Shown here one piece after another: positions 56,201-56,659 of a DNA stretch of 64,000 nucleotides (within the stretch, counting starts at the first letter, position 1; the number at the start of each line of letters is the position of its first letter). Below the pieces are notes generated by a model. It did not search any database, was not told the DNA's origin, and saw only the letters and a program-made list of their open reading frames with translations. A program made the position numbers and the translations under genes. This DNA comes from Heligmosomoides polygyrus polygyrus (Eukaryota; Nematoda; Chromadorea; Rhabditida; Heligmosomidae), in the NCBI GenBank assembly GCA_947396885.1, contig OX377205.1, positions 98,996,428 to 99,060,427 on the forward strand, in the 5' to 3' direction.

Positions 56201-56659
56201 TGAAATTACGGCCAATCACGGTAGGTTACGGTAGGTATGCAGTATTGATTTCCCGCAAATTTGCGCACCCTGTGAGGCGATCGTTGCGGGACCGCCTGCA
56301 CGCTGTGCCACTACTATCTGACCATGGTAGGATGCCAGGTTCGTGGTCAGTACTCCAGATACCGCCATTGACGAAAACTGTGTGAAATCGGTCACCTTAG
56401 TCGGTCACCTTAGTCACCCGCACCTACCGTAACCATACAGTAGTGCCGGTTACCCAGACTGTGTCACCGCACCCACTCCACCAAAATCTCTCTCTGTCTG
56501 TCTGCAGGGCTGGAGCTGGCTCCACTGATGATGGCGATGTGCGGCTCGAGCGGATGCGACGGAGCCGCCTGCGGAGCGTGTGGAGCGTGCGGCGCCTGCG
56601 GAGCCTGCGGCGGATGCGGCGGTTGTGGCGGCTGTGGTGGCTGCGGAGGTTGCGGTTAG
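11984..56659 (+). CDS. Glycine-rich domain-containing protein (GRDP/DUF1399-like), 16 exon segments, 649 aa
   Basis: Joining 11984-12085, 17766-17876, 18625-18714, 33025-33092, 33225-33375, 40523-40666, 41210-41388, 42614-42736, 42840-42903, 45976-46065, 46156-46262, 46537-46689, 50207-50375, 50437-50547, 50617-50752 and 56508-56659 gives 1950 nt, exactly 650 codons with the stop. Every junction has GT-AG ends and matching phase. Residues 25-34 ([10 protein letters not shown]) and 35-71 start the conserved N-terminal region. Motif 1 is [12 protein letters not shown] (about 85-96). Motif 2 is [15 protein letters not shown] (about 214-228), followed by [11 protein letters not shown]. This matches the DUF1399 family of plants and fungi, including a PYD block and a Gly-rich C terminus. 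Residues 600-649 end in a Cys-Gly-Ala/Gly repeat. The role in animals is unknown; plant members are linked to development and stress. Introns range from 61 bp to 14.3 kb. Individual exon ends are predictions. Confidence 0.85.
12086..12636 (+). other. Start of intron 1, GC-rich to mixed, nothing recognised
   Basis: The GC-rich continuation of exon 1 holds ORFs on both strands (12157-12504, 11898-12458) that look like base-composition artefacts. A fragment of the AT-rich repeat family appears at 12470-12510 (TTGAATTGGACACTCTTCTA). Confidence 0.4.
12637..12935 (-). repeat. TACGG-type repeat, dispersed copy
   Basis: On the minus strand this reads like the array at 54530-56440: 'gattcgtgatc...caccccaaa' (12870-12892), a run with TCCTACCGTATCCCACCG, and 'gcgagatccttgatcatggcc'. 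About one and a half units are present inside intron 1. Confidence 0.7.
13140..13216 (-). repeat. tRNA-like sequence (SINE head or pseudo-tRNA)
   Basis: The minus strand shows GGGCGCAGTGGTAGCGCTCC with an A box and a perfect B box GGTTCGATTCC about 32 bases on. The ends GACGGGG/...TGCCGTC pair at only about five of seven positions. The intervening arm does not fold into a good anticodon stem, so I call it a tRNA-derived relic. Confidence 0.55.
13360..14128. repeat. AT-rich inverted-repeat family copy
   Basis: It contains the recurrent phrases 'tcaaaacgaactcttccaaat' and 'gattgcgccatgcactcgtc' (13703-13723), and the inverse block 'gttcatggcgcgatctggt' near 14000. These suggest two arms facing each other. 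No ORF is convincing. The SINE copy 2 and the right arm (about 14450-14650) follow. Confidence 0.6.
14140..14436 (-). mobile_element. tRNA-derived SINE, copy 2
   Basis: Same body as the SINE at 2591-2888, with tail GATAAGGATAAGGATAAAGG at 14140. It is flanked by near-identical 11-bp direct repeats TGGGGCATGTG (14129-14139) and TGGGGCAGGTG (14437-14447). Confidence 0.9.
14652..17055 (-). mobile_element. 5'-truncated CR1-like LINE
   Basis: Minus strand. It ends in an ATTT/AAAT microsatellite tail (14653-14683 as shown) after a 3' untranslated part of about 820 bp that lacks ORFs. The coding part breaks off at about 17055, inside the polymerase domain, typical of truncated reverse transcription. 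Confidence 0.8.
15511..17025 (-). CDS. CR1-like LINE reverse transcriptase, 5'-truncated ORF2
   Basis: An open frame of 504 codons. It includes [75 protein letters not shown] and the catalytic [10 protein letters not shown], followed by a thumb and the C-terminal region ending HILGIPDVK. The endonuclease and the start of the RT are missing. The frame has no stop for its whole length, so the copy is fairly young. It lies antisense to the host gene in intron 1. The clade is inferred from motif style. Confidence 0.85.
   Translation of the reverse strand: MNQQMVFEKLKRSICRYDNDMADIFNISMALGEVPEVWKHALVTAIPKVAAPQSVSQFRPISITPASIKVMESIIREKLLTWLPRIKAISPEQHGFLPGLSTVTNLIDSLHDWRLALNLGKMVDVVYIDLSKAFDKVCHSKLLLKLNSLGVDGPLLKWFASYLENRSMTVRVGYEFSERYSCVSGVPQGCVLSPLLFLLYTAGISNVIESSENIKLQAYADDIKIYGIYDRDKRTETCLALENALSNLNSWALDLGLTINPDKCFVLHIGEGQSADYSICDVALTQCETVKDLGVIVDSKLEFSSHVDESTRKAYAALYLIFRNVCSDKPDVLVKLYKAYVLPHLEYCSQVWSPTAKNLILKIEKVQKTFTRLVYSRLHQGRFSRDMPCYGERLKLLGLTSLLRRRITSDLVFCFKILRGELNLRASKYWIFRPCGLRSNGFNLHYPTIHKRKYAQLFNFICYRGARWIRHLPADVLNSENSKIFKERLNRIDILHILGIPDVK
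17060..17530 (+). other. Unassigned intron 1 segment
   Basis: Mixed to GC-rich sequence with a 87-codon ORF (17253-17516) lacking recognisable features. I see no repeat match elsewhere in the window. Confidence 0.3.
17535..17705 (-). repeat. Divergent SINE-like fragment
   Basis: It has the block 'tgcgccatgcatttcacttctatagg', which resembles the SINE body. On the minus strand it has an A-box-like TAGTGCAGTTGGAAGAG and a B-box-like GGTTCGACTTC. It lies just upstream of exon 2. Confidence 0.55.
17766..17876 (+). CDS. GRDP-like gene, exon 2
   Basis: 37 codons, phase 0 at both ends; acceptor CCTTTTCAG, donor CAG|GTAAGG. It encodes [12 protein letters not shown]...[22 protein letters not shown], matching the family block in which an Arg-Tyr-x-x-Cys-Trp-Leu-Pro motif follows a short helix. 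Confidence 0.9.
17877..18624 (+). other. Intron 2 with a palindromic MITE-like element
   Basis: The ends of an inverted repeat lie at 18221-18241 (GTCGTTAATGAGGCCTACAT) and 18402-18423 (inverse), with weaker pairing out to about 18195 and 18450. The inside is not strongly palindromic. The rest is AT-rich without genes. Confidence 0.55.
18625..18714 (+). CDS. GRDP-like gene, exon 3
   Basis: 30 codons, phase 0; acceptor ATTTAG, donor GAG|GTAGGG. It encodes the first signature, [20 protein letters not shown]. The TAG of the acceptor is in frame with the coding strand, which fixes the left boundary. The insertion of a full RTE element begins 113 bp downstream. Confidence 0.88.
18848..20719 (-). 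CDS. RTE reverse transcriptase (second part of ORF)
   Basis: 623 codons. True RTE similarity starts at about residue 28 ([20 protein letters not shown]), because the first residues are the endonuclease region read in the wrong frame. RT blocks are [68 protein letters not shown] and the catalytic [11 protein letters not shown]. The RTE C-terminal region ([25 protein letters not shown]) is complete and ends [20 protein letters not shown]. One frameshift near 20645-20660 separates it from the endonuclease. Confidence 0.9.
   Translation of the reverse strand: MVLERRGAGCGEEEEGGLQAVAENRAPEHLTAYRKLKKLAKTAVAKAKNAEMDALYEKLDGPEGEKFAIRLAKARHRASLDIRVVKTVKSADGRVLRKPVEVRERWEEYFKELLNEEFPRREAEEEQPTEGPIPLWTQEEVRKAIRKMKLGKAAGPDGVPVDAWKVLGDLGINWLTQFLNRITKEGKMPDDWRNSSIVPIFKQKGDASECSNYRGIKLISHTMKIYERLVDSRLREMVPISQVQWGFMPERSTTDAIFIARQVMEKYREKRKPCYLAFLDLEKAYDRLARAVIWNALRGRGVPERLITVIRDMYEGSKATIRTPHGVTRKVDITVGVHQGSALSPFLFLLTLDSIVNHLEKGPLRTILYADDIALVADNQEELEEKVQLWQRALADNGLRLNVKKTKFISSEQCAGSILDCQGETIEKVEEFRYLASDLSEEGSVDQAVRGRINAAWLKWRESTGILCDRRCSRTLKGKLYRTVVRPALLYGSECWALGKAQERQLHAAEMRMLRWACGWTRRDRVRNEDVRAVMKTATIQLKMREQRLRWYGHVLRRPEDHPTRLALDYEAPGKRPRGAPSKRWKDVIKRDLAEVGATADDALDRMRWRQITRTADPATARD
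20611..21957 (-). CDS. RTE apurinic-type endonuclease (first part of ORF)
   Basis: 448 codons. From about residue 95: [61 protein letters not shown] and [11 protein letters not shown]. These are the endonuclease/exonuclease/phosphatase motifs with catalytic Asn, Glu, Asp and His. The listed methionine (21957) lies inside the tRNA-like 5' end; a methionine further in is equally possible. The frame reads [12 protein letters not shown] and then diverges; one extra base puts it into the RT frame. Confidence 0.88.
   Translation of the reverse strand: MVSSVVSCTNGHRFDSRLGHAMPCKNCKNGNGSSVRPRLTGRLMEKPRHKTMITSRNRISVKARTSPGSGAQNPRPSSVVSMRGLPRAERPRLKKLVRLGTLNVGTLTGRSREVADLMKRRRIQVLCLQETRWKGAKAKEIGEGVKLYYNGEDTKRNGVGIAVEESLKDSVAAVQRINNRIMSLRLDTKEGYWTIMSVYAPQTGCSEHDKDYFYLSLEEAIRSVPEGDYLSIAGDMNGHVGSGRRGVERVHGGKGIGLVNPDGERILDLAIAHDLAVCSTFFAKRESQKVTYASGGRRTEVDHILVRRAALKTVRNVKVIPGEDVASQHKPLVADLSIPLPTRPKVRTEPRIRWWRLRGSGRNELRRAVLEAGLPDPAGPVNETWRRVAETILRCAKETLGETKGGTRGNKSAWFWNEEVQAAVKRKKEAYKLWQKTGHPSISQPTGS
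21900..21973 (-). promoter_or_regulatory. tRNA-like 5' end of RTE element with A and B boxes
   Basis: Reading from 21973 on the minus strand: GAGCCGAGT, an A box TTAGCCTAGTGG, 33 bases, a perfect B box GGTTCGACTCC, then CGGCTCGGGC. The first and last blocks pair over several bases. Such boxes would make an internal RNA polymerase III promoter. The target duplication abuts this sequence, so it belongs to the transposed unit. Confidence 0.7.
21985..22930. repeat. ATCGAT-rich clustered repeats, block 1
   Basis: Units of roughly 105-150 bp each carry a cluster such as AAAATCGATAATATCGATC followed by GATATTGATTGGCCGATCG, near 21990, 22091, 22207, 22360, 22515, 22615 and 22735. Linkers often include 'cttcacttcaaaaagtc' and end 'gttgccaaaaatcgat'. 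TATCGATA-like sites are also bound by BEAF/DREF-type factors in insects, but no function is shown here. Confidence 0.7.
22931..24060. other. Intron 3 filler, mixed repeats
   Basis: A short GC-rich block (22930-23160) is followed by AT-rich sequence that at about 23640-23800 resembles the AT-rich repeat family ('gtcaggactggcgtgaaaagtgtccaatttgacg'). Nothing coding is recognised. Confidence 0.35.
24061..25180. other. GC-rich unassigned block in intron 3
   Basis: This stands out from the AT-rich surroundings. It has ORFs on the + strand (24261-24668; 24767-25033) and the minus strand (24110-24310; 23896-24081), none with recognisable motifs. It could be a nested promoter, exon or old pseudogene, or an uncharacterised transposon. 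Confidence 0.3.
25200..25405. repeat. AT-rich repeat family, fragment
   Basis: It contains the recurrent 'tcaaattggacactcttttaagca' (25380-25404), interrupted by the MITE, and resumes at about 25684 with 'actagagtctcttcaatatgattagaataattttttg'. Confidence 0.6.
25412..25680. mobile_element. Palindromic Harbinger-like MITE with a second copy nested inside
   Basis: The outer copy starts GGCCCCGTTTATACTT and ends AAGTATAAACGAACCC between TAA repeats (25409-25411, 25681-25683). At 25456-25594 a second 133-bp copy of the same family sits between TAA repeats. Removing it restores a sequence like the unbroken element at 40926-41059. A 3-bp TWA duplication is the PIF/Harbinger signature. Confidence 0.85.
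25684..25930. repeat. AT-rich repeat family, continuation
   Basis: Follows the MITE; contains 'ttagaataattttttgttcgaggattt' and 'aaaataatggatcaaagcttg', shared with copies at 13500, 35995 and 47950. Confidence 0.6.
26085..26545. repeat. ATCGAT-rich clustered repeats, block 2
   Basis: ATCGAT-bearing blocks recur at about 26095, 26110, 26200, 26350, 26415 and 26520, separated by unit-like linkers with 'gatcgacggaccattatcgat' and 'gcggctgacgattattgatcg'-type phrases. Contains the perfect hairpin at 26251-26312. Confidence 0.6.
26251..26312. repeat. Perfect 30-bp hairpin with 2-nt loop
   Basis: Bases 26251-26280 (beginning GGAGTGAGGTGGATATATTG) are the exact inverse of 26283-26312; the loop is CT. 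The sequence outside the stem is unrelated to it. Confidence 0.9.
26546..27010. other. Unassigned intron 3 segment
   Basis: Contains only weak ORFs (26549-26758, 26718-26933, minus strand). The end (26905-27000) has SINE-like wording ('gaggcgccgactct', 'ccagacttgtctgg'). Confidence 0.3.
27011..27120. repeat. Microsatellites (ATT/ATTT)n and (TA)n
   Basis: 'ttattattattatttatttattt' at 27012-27034 is followed by a TA run at 27066-27108 and GATA-like repeats to 27130. The ORFs across it (27027-27263) are low-complexity artefacts. The first run may be the tail of an old LINE. Confidence 0.85.
27507..29000 (-). pseudogene. CR1-like reverse transcriptase (ORF2, C-terminal part)
   Basis: 497 codons: [56 protein letters not shown], the catalytic [10 protein letters not shown], and a thumb/C-terminal region similar to the LINE at 15511-17025. 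In one conserved block Gly-Phe (as in EQHGF) has become Arg-Phe (EQHRF). The frame is separated by a frameshift from the piece at 29017-29505. Confidence 0.85.
29017..29505 (-). pseudogene. CR1 ORF2 linker and RT start
   Basis: 162 codons between the endonuclease and RT domains, including [38 protein letters not shown] and a [14 protein letters not shown] block. It is joined to the neighbouring pieces by a stop upstream and a frameshift downstream. Confidence 0.75.
29526..30497 (-). pseudogene. CR1 ORF2 endonuclease part
   Basis: 323 codons. After a repetitive N-terminal leader of about 57 residues comes [64 protein letters not shown] and SVLDIILTS, then [10 protein letters not shown]: the apurinic endonuclease with its Asn, Glu, Asp and His residues. 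The frame stops at 29526, short of the RT. Confidence 0.85.
30323..31384 (-). CDS. CR1-like LINE ORF1 protein
   Basis: A probable start is at about 31172 ([19 protein letters not shown]), since the first 60-70 codons overlap SINE-like sequence. The middle part ([31 protein letters not shown], then [10 protein letters not shown] ... [20 protein letters not shown]) looks like the RRM-type domain of LINE ORF1 proteins. A C-terminal segment ([20 protein letters not shown]) follows. The last 60 residues are imperfect Asn/Gly/Pro-rich repeats that overlap the start of ORF2 in another frame. I see no zinc knuckle. Confidence 0.75.
   Translation of the reverse strand: MHSTSTRYRGGDLTAYLTYRRPSSRCSMENSFSSLRAHRAADSSLCSVITFFQLILSFFQLTTVTSNCGRMSKMPQKRSQKSKQTSPTLATQTMLPQLPAASDNNYSSAQMDYTKMSAAELINAILKRNTDPIVEKMIEALIPKVIQDIQNGISEDKKSRSIVISGLPESPNTNTMASARQLQLEKQVNEVMDVLNVECRPLEIYRMGVVRNGKPRLVKVVLPTRAHWRAALSNAFKLRNNPVLKQTFVRKSMNAAELQEFKTLKHECYERNKQLGDRVWVVYRGELKRTDELPRPCNSGNDRPTSINHQTSGNSRNSRLTTVNQRNSGNDRPTPSNPQTPGNGRHSSMNPLT
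31320..31400 (-). repeat. SINE-like fragment at LINE 5' end
   Basis: The inverse reads 'gcattctacttccacccgatatcgtggaggcga', matching the SINE body 'gcattctacttctacgggatgtcgtggaggcga'. It overlaps the upstream end of the ORF1 frame. Confidence 0.65.
31505..32045 (-). repeat. Two divergent SINE copies
   Basis: The first (31520-31770) has 'caatgcgccacgcattctacttctg' and 'catgggcgggacccgaatttgggtcg'. The second (31870-32045) has 'gcagatggagaagtcagtgtttg', 'ggagggctggtttgatgtgggcggga' and a head with 'cgcctcctacgactgccctaccgcg'. Both are more diverged than the three full copies. Confidence 0.65.
32058..32230. repeat. MITE fragment followed by (AAAT)n
   Basis: 'TTTAAGGCCTGTTCATACTT' (32057-32076) is followed by CGCGACAGCAGCGAC and an inverse-like half 'cgctcgagtatgaacac' (32120-32136). 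After a second, unpaired half comes an AAAT/AATA microsatellite (32193-32228). Confidence 0.6.
32231..33024. other. End of intron 3, unassigned
   Basis: Scattered ATCGAT motifs (32268, 32470, 32495, 32525, 32712) are present, but no unit structure, gene or clear element. Confidence 0.3.
33025..33092 (+). CDS. GRDP-like gene, exon 4
   Basis: 68 nt, phase 0 to 2; acceptor CTTTGCAG, donor CG|GTGAGT. It encodes [22 protein letters not shown] plus a split Arg codon, continuing the DUF1399 region directly after motif 1 (family: Asp-Cys-Glu ... Gly-x-Val). Confidence 0.87.
33225..33375 (+). CDS. GRDP-like gene, exon 5
   Basis: 151 nt completing the split Arg. It encodes [20 protein letters not shown], a Pro/Ser stretch and [18 protein letters not shown]. 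The Trp...Glu-Pro-Tyr-Asp block and the Asn-Phe-x-Tyr-Gln end are family features. The acceptor TTGAAG is weak, so the left end is less certain; the donor is CAG|GTAAGC. Confidence 0.8.
33415..33569. mobile_element. Palindromic MITE (GGCCTGTTCAAAC type)
   Basis: Starts AGGCCTGTTCAAACTTCGCG and ends CGCGAAGTGTGAACAGGCCA, with TTA on both sides (33412-33414, 33570-33572). The centre has TACGTATCGATCGATGC and GCATGAATTG-like halves. It lies 40 bp past exon 5. Confidence 0.8.
33773..33871. mobile_element. Palindromic MITE (GCCCTAGTT type, short)
   Basis: Starts GCCCTAGTTCATACTTGCGG and ends GGGCTATAAACCAGGGC between TAA repeats (33770-33772, 33872-33874). The core contains AGATCGATTTTTCGCGCC and CGATCGATATCTAT, as in the element at 49955-50089. 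At 99 bp it is shorter than its relatives. Confidence 0.8.
33875..34370. other. Unassigned intron 5 segment
   Basis: No repeat match or gene is seen; the only ORFs (33924-34106, 34121-34366, minus strand) have no features. Confidence 0.3.
34371..34985. mobile_element. Foldback element with a tRNA-like head in each arm
   Basis: Left arm 34371-34660 and right arm about 34690-34985 are inverse to each other. For example 'ggatgttgggtcccatgtggggag' pairs with 'ctccccacacgggaccctacatcc', and 'aatgtggtcggttggcg' with 'cgccaaccgaccacat'. Each arm has a B box GGTTCGATTCC (34558; inverse near 34783) and an A-box-like GGCGTAGTGG. The centre is 'ttcatcgagctctttgaaag'. Confidence 0.8.
34990..35855. other. 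GC-rich unassigned block in intron 5
   Basis: Longer ORFs lie on both strands (35273-35629 +; 35498-35968 -) but have no recognisable motifs. The composition differs from the AT-rich DNA on its right. It may be an uncharacterised element or pseudogene. Confidence 0.3.
35860..37250. repeat. AT-rich inverted-repeat family copies
   Basis: Starts 'cactcgaaatggacacttttctaacgagcttt'. It includes 'agattgcgccatgcactcaaaaa'-type blocks at 36560 and 'gacgacatggcgcattccctc' at 36945 in inverse order, and ends 'gtgtccaatttgacgtgaaaatttta' (37220-37245), the inverse of the start phrase. This is consistent with a long foldback, enlarged by a G-run-containing insert (36700-36900). Confidence 0.55.
37251..38125. 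other. Unassigned intron 5 segment
   Basis: Contains a 15-base C run (37431-37445) and an inverse copy of the phrase 'aggtttaattacccaagtttg' (37841), which belongs to the tandem repeat at 39780-40285. ORFs are featureless. Confidence 0.3.
38126..39520. repeat. AT-rich inverted-repeat family copies
   Basis: Starts 'aaatcaaatttgacacttttctaagc' (38157) and has 'gagattgcgccatgcactcgaaaag' (38691). The inverse 'aaggcatggcgcaatctcttct' occurs at about 39160, and it ends 'aggagtgtcaattttgacgtgaaaattgta' (39457-39490). Confidence 0.6.
39778..40285. repeat. Tandem repeat, three units of about 170 bp
   Basis: Unit marks GCAAGAGTCG..GGTTCAG at 39781, 39952 and 40121 are each followed by TCCGTTTTCCTCGGTACACA, ACTTGGGTAAnTAAACC and CATCTAAAAATTAATCCT. 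The same AAACTTGGGTAATTAAACC phrase occurs singly at 43017 and inverted at 37841. Confidence 0.85.
40523..40666 (+). CDS. GRDP-like gene, exon 6
   Basis: 48 codons, phase 0; acceptor GTTTCAG, donor CAG|GTTCGT. It encodes [20 protein letters not shown], then [25 protein letters not shown], the second signature. Together with exon 5 it reproduces the family transition Tyr-Gln-Val-Ser-x-Pro-His. Confidence 0.92.
40926..41059. mobile_element. Palindromic MITE, 134 bp (GGCCCCGTTTATACTT type)
   Basis: Ends GGCCCCGTTTATACTTTCGA and TCGAATTATAACGGAGGCC lie between TTA repeats (40923-40925, 41060-41062). The stem is CGCCGAGCGACGCGACAGC and the centre AAATTGATCGATCGCGTCG. It lies in intron 6 and serves as the unbroken reference for the nested pair at 25412. 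Confidence 0.88.
41210..41388 (+). CDS. GRDP-like gene, exon 7
   Basis: 179 nt, phase 0 to 2; acceptor CTTTCAG, donor AG|GTGGGC. It encodes [33 protein letters not shown] and [17 protein letters not shown] plus a split Arg. His-Asp-Asp-Thr-x-x-Asp-Arg-Thr-Lys-Gly and the Trp...Phe/Tyr-Trp block are diagnostic of the GRDP family. Confidence 0.93.
41389..42613 (+). other. Intron 7, with an unexplained ORF
   Basis: Mostly unassigned sequence. A frame running to 42562 contains a protein-like stretch ([19 protein letters not shown], then [20 protein letters not shown]) with one clear hydrophobic segment. No start, promoter or partner exons are evident. It could be an old gene fragment. Confidence 0.35.
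42614..42736 (+). CDS. GRDP-like gene, exon 8
   Basis: 123 nt, phase 2 to 2; acceptor TTTTTCAG, donor AG|GTGAGA. It encodes (R)[21 protein letters not shown], then [16 protein letters not shown]. It continues the Met-x-Arg-Gly-x start of the family's post-DUF1399 segment. Confidence 0.85.
42840..42903 (+). CDS. GRDP-like gene, exon 9
   Basis: 64 nt, phase 2 to 0; acceptor TTCTAG, donor CAG|GTTTGT. It encodes (R)[21 protein letters not shown]. Short, supported mainly by phase and splice sites; no motif. Confidence 0.75.
42904..43665 (+). other. Start of intron 9, unassigned
   Basis: It has one ACTTGGGTAATTAAACC phrase (43017) and a stretch with low-complexity minus-strand ORFs (43037-43330). 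Nothing else is recognised. Confidence 0.3.
43670..44955. repeat. Tandem repeat, three units of about 394 bp
   Basis: CAGTCGAACACGAGTTAAC-like marks at about 43738, 44132 and 44527 are each followed by 'aacgaactatg..aatcgaaacgatga', 'cgcgcgccaaatcgttggcg' and 'caatcataacgtgtgatgactcatacagcg'. The third unit carries the MITE at 44755-44888. ORFs in the units are not conserved in frame. Confidence 0.85.
44755..44888. mobile_element. Palindromic MITE, 134 bp, with empty site in sibling repeats
   Basis: Perfectly paired ends GGCCCCGTTTATACTTCGTC / GACGAAGTATAAACGGGGCC lie between TAA repeats (44752-44754, 44889-44891). The stem is GCGGCGCG and the centre AAATTGATCGATCGCGTCG. The two neighbouring tandem units have the uninterrupted AATCATAACG at the same site, which proves the TAA duplication. 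Confidence 0.93.
45060..45730. repeat. Inverted repeat pair in intron 9
   Basis: 'gaatggacgagtttttcgtaccgtac' (45137-45162) is the inverse of 'gtacggtacgaaaaactcgtccatc'-like sequence at 45525-45550. Some flanking similarity (Thr-Arg-Arg coding arms on each side) extends it. Boundaries are unclear. Confidence 0.5.
45976..46065 (+). CDS. GRDP-like gene, exon 10
   Basis: 30 codons, phase 0; acceptor TTATTCAG, donor CAG|GTATGC. It encodes [20 protein letters not shown] then [10 protein letters not shown]; probably part of a beta-rich segment. Confidence 0.82.
46156..46262 (+). CDS. GRDP-like gene, exon 11
   Basis: 107 nt, phase 0 to 2; acceptor GCTTTCAG, donor AG|GTAATG. It encodes [20 protein letters not shown] then [15 protein letters not shown]. 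The intron before it is 90 bp with no in-frame stop, so retention is possible. Confidence 0.8.
46320..46530 (-). repeat. TACGG-type repeat copies in intron 11
   Basis: 'ggtaggtacggtaggtaagggtgactaaagtcataatcaccgacttc' (46343-46390) and 'cgaattaggatgtcagattcgtgattagcaccccaaatg' (46482-46520). The second piece ends 16 bases before the exon 12 acceptor. Confidence 0.75.
46537..46689 (+). CDS. GRDP-like gene, exon 12
   Basis: 153 nt, phase 2 to 2; acceptor CTCTTCAG, donor AG|GTATTG. It encodes (S)[38 protein letters not shown] and [16 protein letters not shown] tail begins within a few bases of the donor. Confidence 0.85.
46695..47144 (-). mobile_element. RTE-like LINE 3' fragment
   Basis: On the minus strand, residues from 47144 read [36 protein letters not shown] and [12 protein letters not shown]. 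This is the C-terminal region of RTE-type reverse transcriptases common in nematodes. A short 3' UTR and AAAT-rich tail end at about 46700. The family differs from the full RTE at 18828-21973. Confidence 0.75.
47110..48300. repeat. AT-rich inverted-repeat family copies
   Basis: 'agattgcgccacgcattcggaaag' (47178), 'ggatcgcgccgtgcattcgaaaag' (47473) and the inverse 'gagtgcatggcgcgatctg' (48209-48228). 'actggacactcttctaagctaagc' and 'tagaataattttttgttcgagg' also recur. The copy is split by the mariner and continues at 49560-49800. Confidence 0.65.
48305..49555 (-). mobile_element. Mariner transposon with intact transposase
   Basis: The right TIR, read inwards on the minus strand, starts TTAGGTTGGTGCATAAGTTC (49536-49555) and is followed by TA. 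The left TIR is not found, so the 3' end (about 48305-48320) may be lost. It lies inside the AT-rich repeat in intron 12. Confidence 0.85.
48358..49386 (-). CDS. Mariner transposase (DD34D), intact
   Basis: The probable start [14 protein letters not shown] (49386) gives 342 residues. An N-terminal paired helix-turn-helix ([37 protein letters not shown]) precedes the WVPHDL linker. The catalytic triad is [23 protein letters not shown] and [13 protein letters not shown], with exactly 34 residues between the second and third Asp. The end is [15 protein letters not shown]. No stop or frameshift. It is antisense to the host gene. Mobility is uncertain as one TIR is missing. Confidence 0.92.
   Translation of the reverse strand: MAKQFIPTETHIRHVMLFLHQSGLNANESYRRLKDVYNESAPAPGTVYQWFLTFAVGEFSVEDNEREGRPMTLDLDGLRSRVEAEPYQTARELSSTLGVSHSPVVRGLKSPGKVQKLGRWVPHDLTQHDMDRRVDVAPSLLTLRRTHGWLDNLVTGDEKWILYSNYHRRAQWLDVTGEAEDVPEPDLHVKKVMLCIWWSVLGVEYWELLDQGITVTAEVYVNQLRKLRAHLQTTRREQVKVYFQHDNARPHIARATAAELADYGWTALPHPPYSPDLAPSDYHLFSSLQRYLDGQQLRNREDVKEALLTFFESQPATFRRKGIHDLPARWRKTIDVKGGYFK
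49560..49810. repeat. AT-rich repeat family, right arm
   Basis: 'gctcatttcgattccgaagagttcgcttcg' and 'gagtccaactcgacgtgacaattttaca' are inverse forms of the phrases at 47290-47390. Confidence 0.6.
49955..50089. mobile_element. Palindromic MITE (GCCCTAGTTTATACTT type)
   Basis: Ends GCCCTAGTTTATACTTGCGC / GCGCAAGTATAAACTAGGGC lie between TTA repeats (49952-49954, 50090-50092). The stem is CGCTACGCGGCGCGGC and the centre ATAGATATCGATTTTTCGCG. It sits 117 bp before exon 13. Confidence 0.9.
50207..50375 (+). CDS. GRDP-like gene, exon 13
   Basis: 169 nt, phase 2 to 0; acceptor TTTTTCAG, donor TTG|GTAAGG. It encodes (S)[41 protein letters not shown] and [12 protein letters not shown]. Confidence 0.88.
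50437..50547 (+). CDS. GRDP-like gene, exon 14a
   Basis: 37 codons; acceptor ATTGCAG after a 61-bp intron, donor CAG|GTGGTC. It encodes [20 protein letters not shown] then [17 protein letters not shown]; Gly-x-Trp-x-Gly-Phe is reminiscent of plant family members. Confidence 0.82.
50617..50752 (+). CDS. GRDP-like gene, exon 14b
   Basis: 136 nt, phase 0 to 1; acceptor TGTTTCAG, donor GAG|GTGACC. It encodes [40 protein letters not shown] and LFVIGG. The 69-bp gap from 14a is an open in-frame stretch that could be coding. Confidence 0.78.
50884..51015. mobile_element. Palindromic MITE (GCCTGGTTTATACTT type)
   Basis: Ends GCCTGGTTTATACTTGCGCC and a paired TATAAACCAGG. The stem is GCTACGCGGCGCGG and the centre ATAGATATCGATTTTTGGCG. 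Flanks are ACAAAG on both sides (50878-50883, 51016-51021), not the TWA seen elsewhere. Confidence 0.82.
51264..51808. mobile_element. Foldback element with about 190-bp arms
   Basis: GTACAGTACCGGACATGCCG (51269-51288) pairs with its inverse near 51780-51800. The arms (51264-51450, 51615-51808) match over much of their length, including 'aaatcgctctagggcgcgac' against 'ccgcgccctaaagcgattt'. The loop is unassigned. Confidence 0.8.
51809..52367. other. Unassigned intron 15 segment
   Basis: Low ORF content; an 8-base C run at 52070. No recognisable element. Confidence 0.3.
52384..53620 (-). mobile_element. Mariner transposon inserted in MITE
   Basis: The left TIR TTAGGTTGTAACGAAATAA starts at 52384 after TA (52382-52383). 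The matching right TIR is not clear, so the right boundary is estimated where MITE sequence resumes. Confidence 0.7.
52520..53479 (-). pseudogene. Mariner transposase (DD34D), frameshifted at the C terminus
   Basis: Start [23 protein letters not shown] ([20 protein letters not shown]), linker [10 protein letters not shown], catalytic blocks [25 protein letters not shown] and [11 protein letters not shown], with 34 residues between the last two Asp. After GDFLVGK the frame slips (near 52612). The correct ending is visible in another frame as [20 protein letters not shown]. Otherwise nearly intact. Confidence 0.88.
53831..54110. other. Possible degenerate MITE and unassigned sequence
   Basis: A stretch near 53960-54106 has ATGGCCACTGACGTTGGCG and ends GAAGTATAAATGCCGGTTTA, resembling a MITE end, but its left partner is not clear. 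Confidence 0.4.
54111..54500. repeat. AT-rich repeat family, fragment
   Basis: 'aaaagttttgggaactcttctaagcaaactt', 'aatcgaaacaaacgtctttcagattaaactagg' and an 'aacaattttttgaggaaaat' block recur here. Confidence 0.6.
54530..56445. repeat. Bidirectional array of TACGG-type repeats
   Basis: About ten units of roughly 110-190 bp. Each has a variant of GATTACGGTAGGTTACGGTA, GGGTGACTAAGGTCATAATC, CCGATTTCGCCCAAA and GTGCTGATCACGAATCTGAC. Units at about 55690-55970 and 56330-56440 run in reverse. A C run occurs at 55927-55943. The array ends about 60 bp before the exon 15 acceptor. Confidence 0.88.
56508..56659 (+). CDS. GRDP-like gene, exon 15 (Cys-Gly tail, stop)
   Basis: 152 nt, phase 1; acceptor TCTGCAG, stop TAG at 56657-56659. 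It encodes [20 protein letters not shown] followed by CGA x4, CGG x5 and CG, placing a cysteine every third residue ten times. A Gly/Cys-rich C terminus is a hallmark of GRDP proteins. This strengthens the assignment of exons far apart to one gene. Confidence 0.92.
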
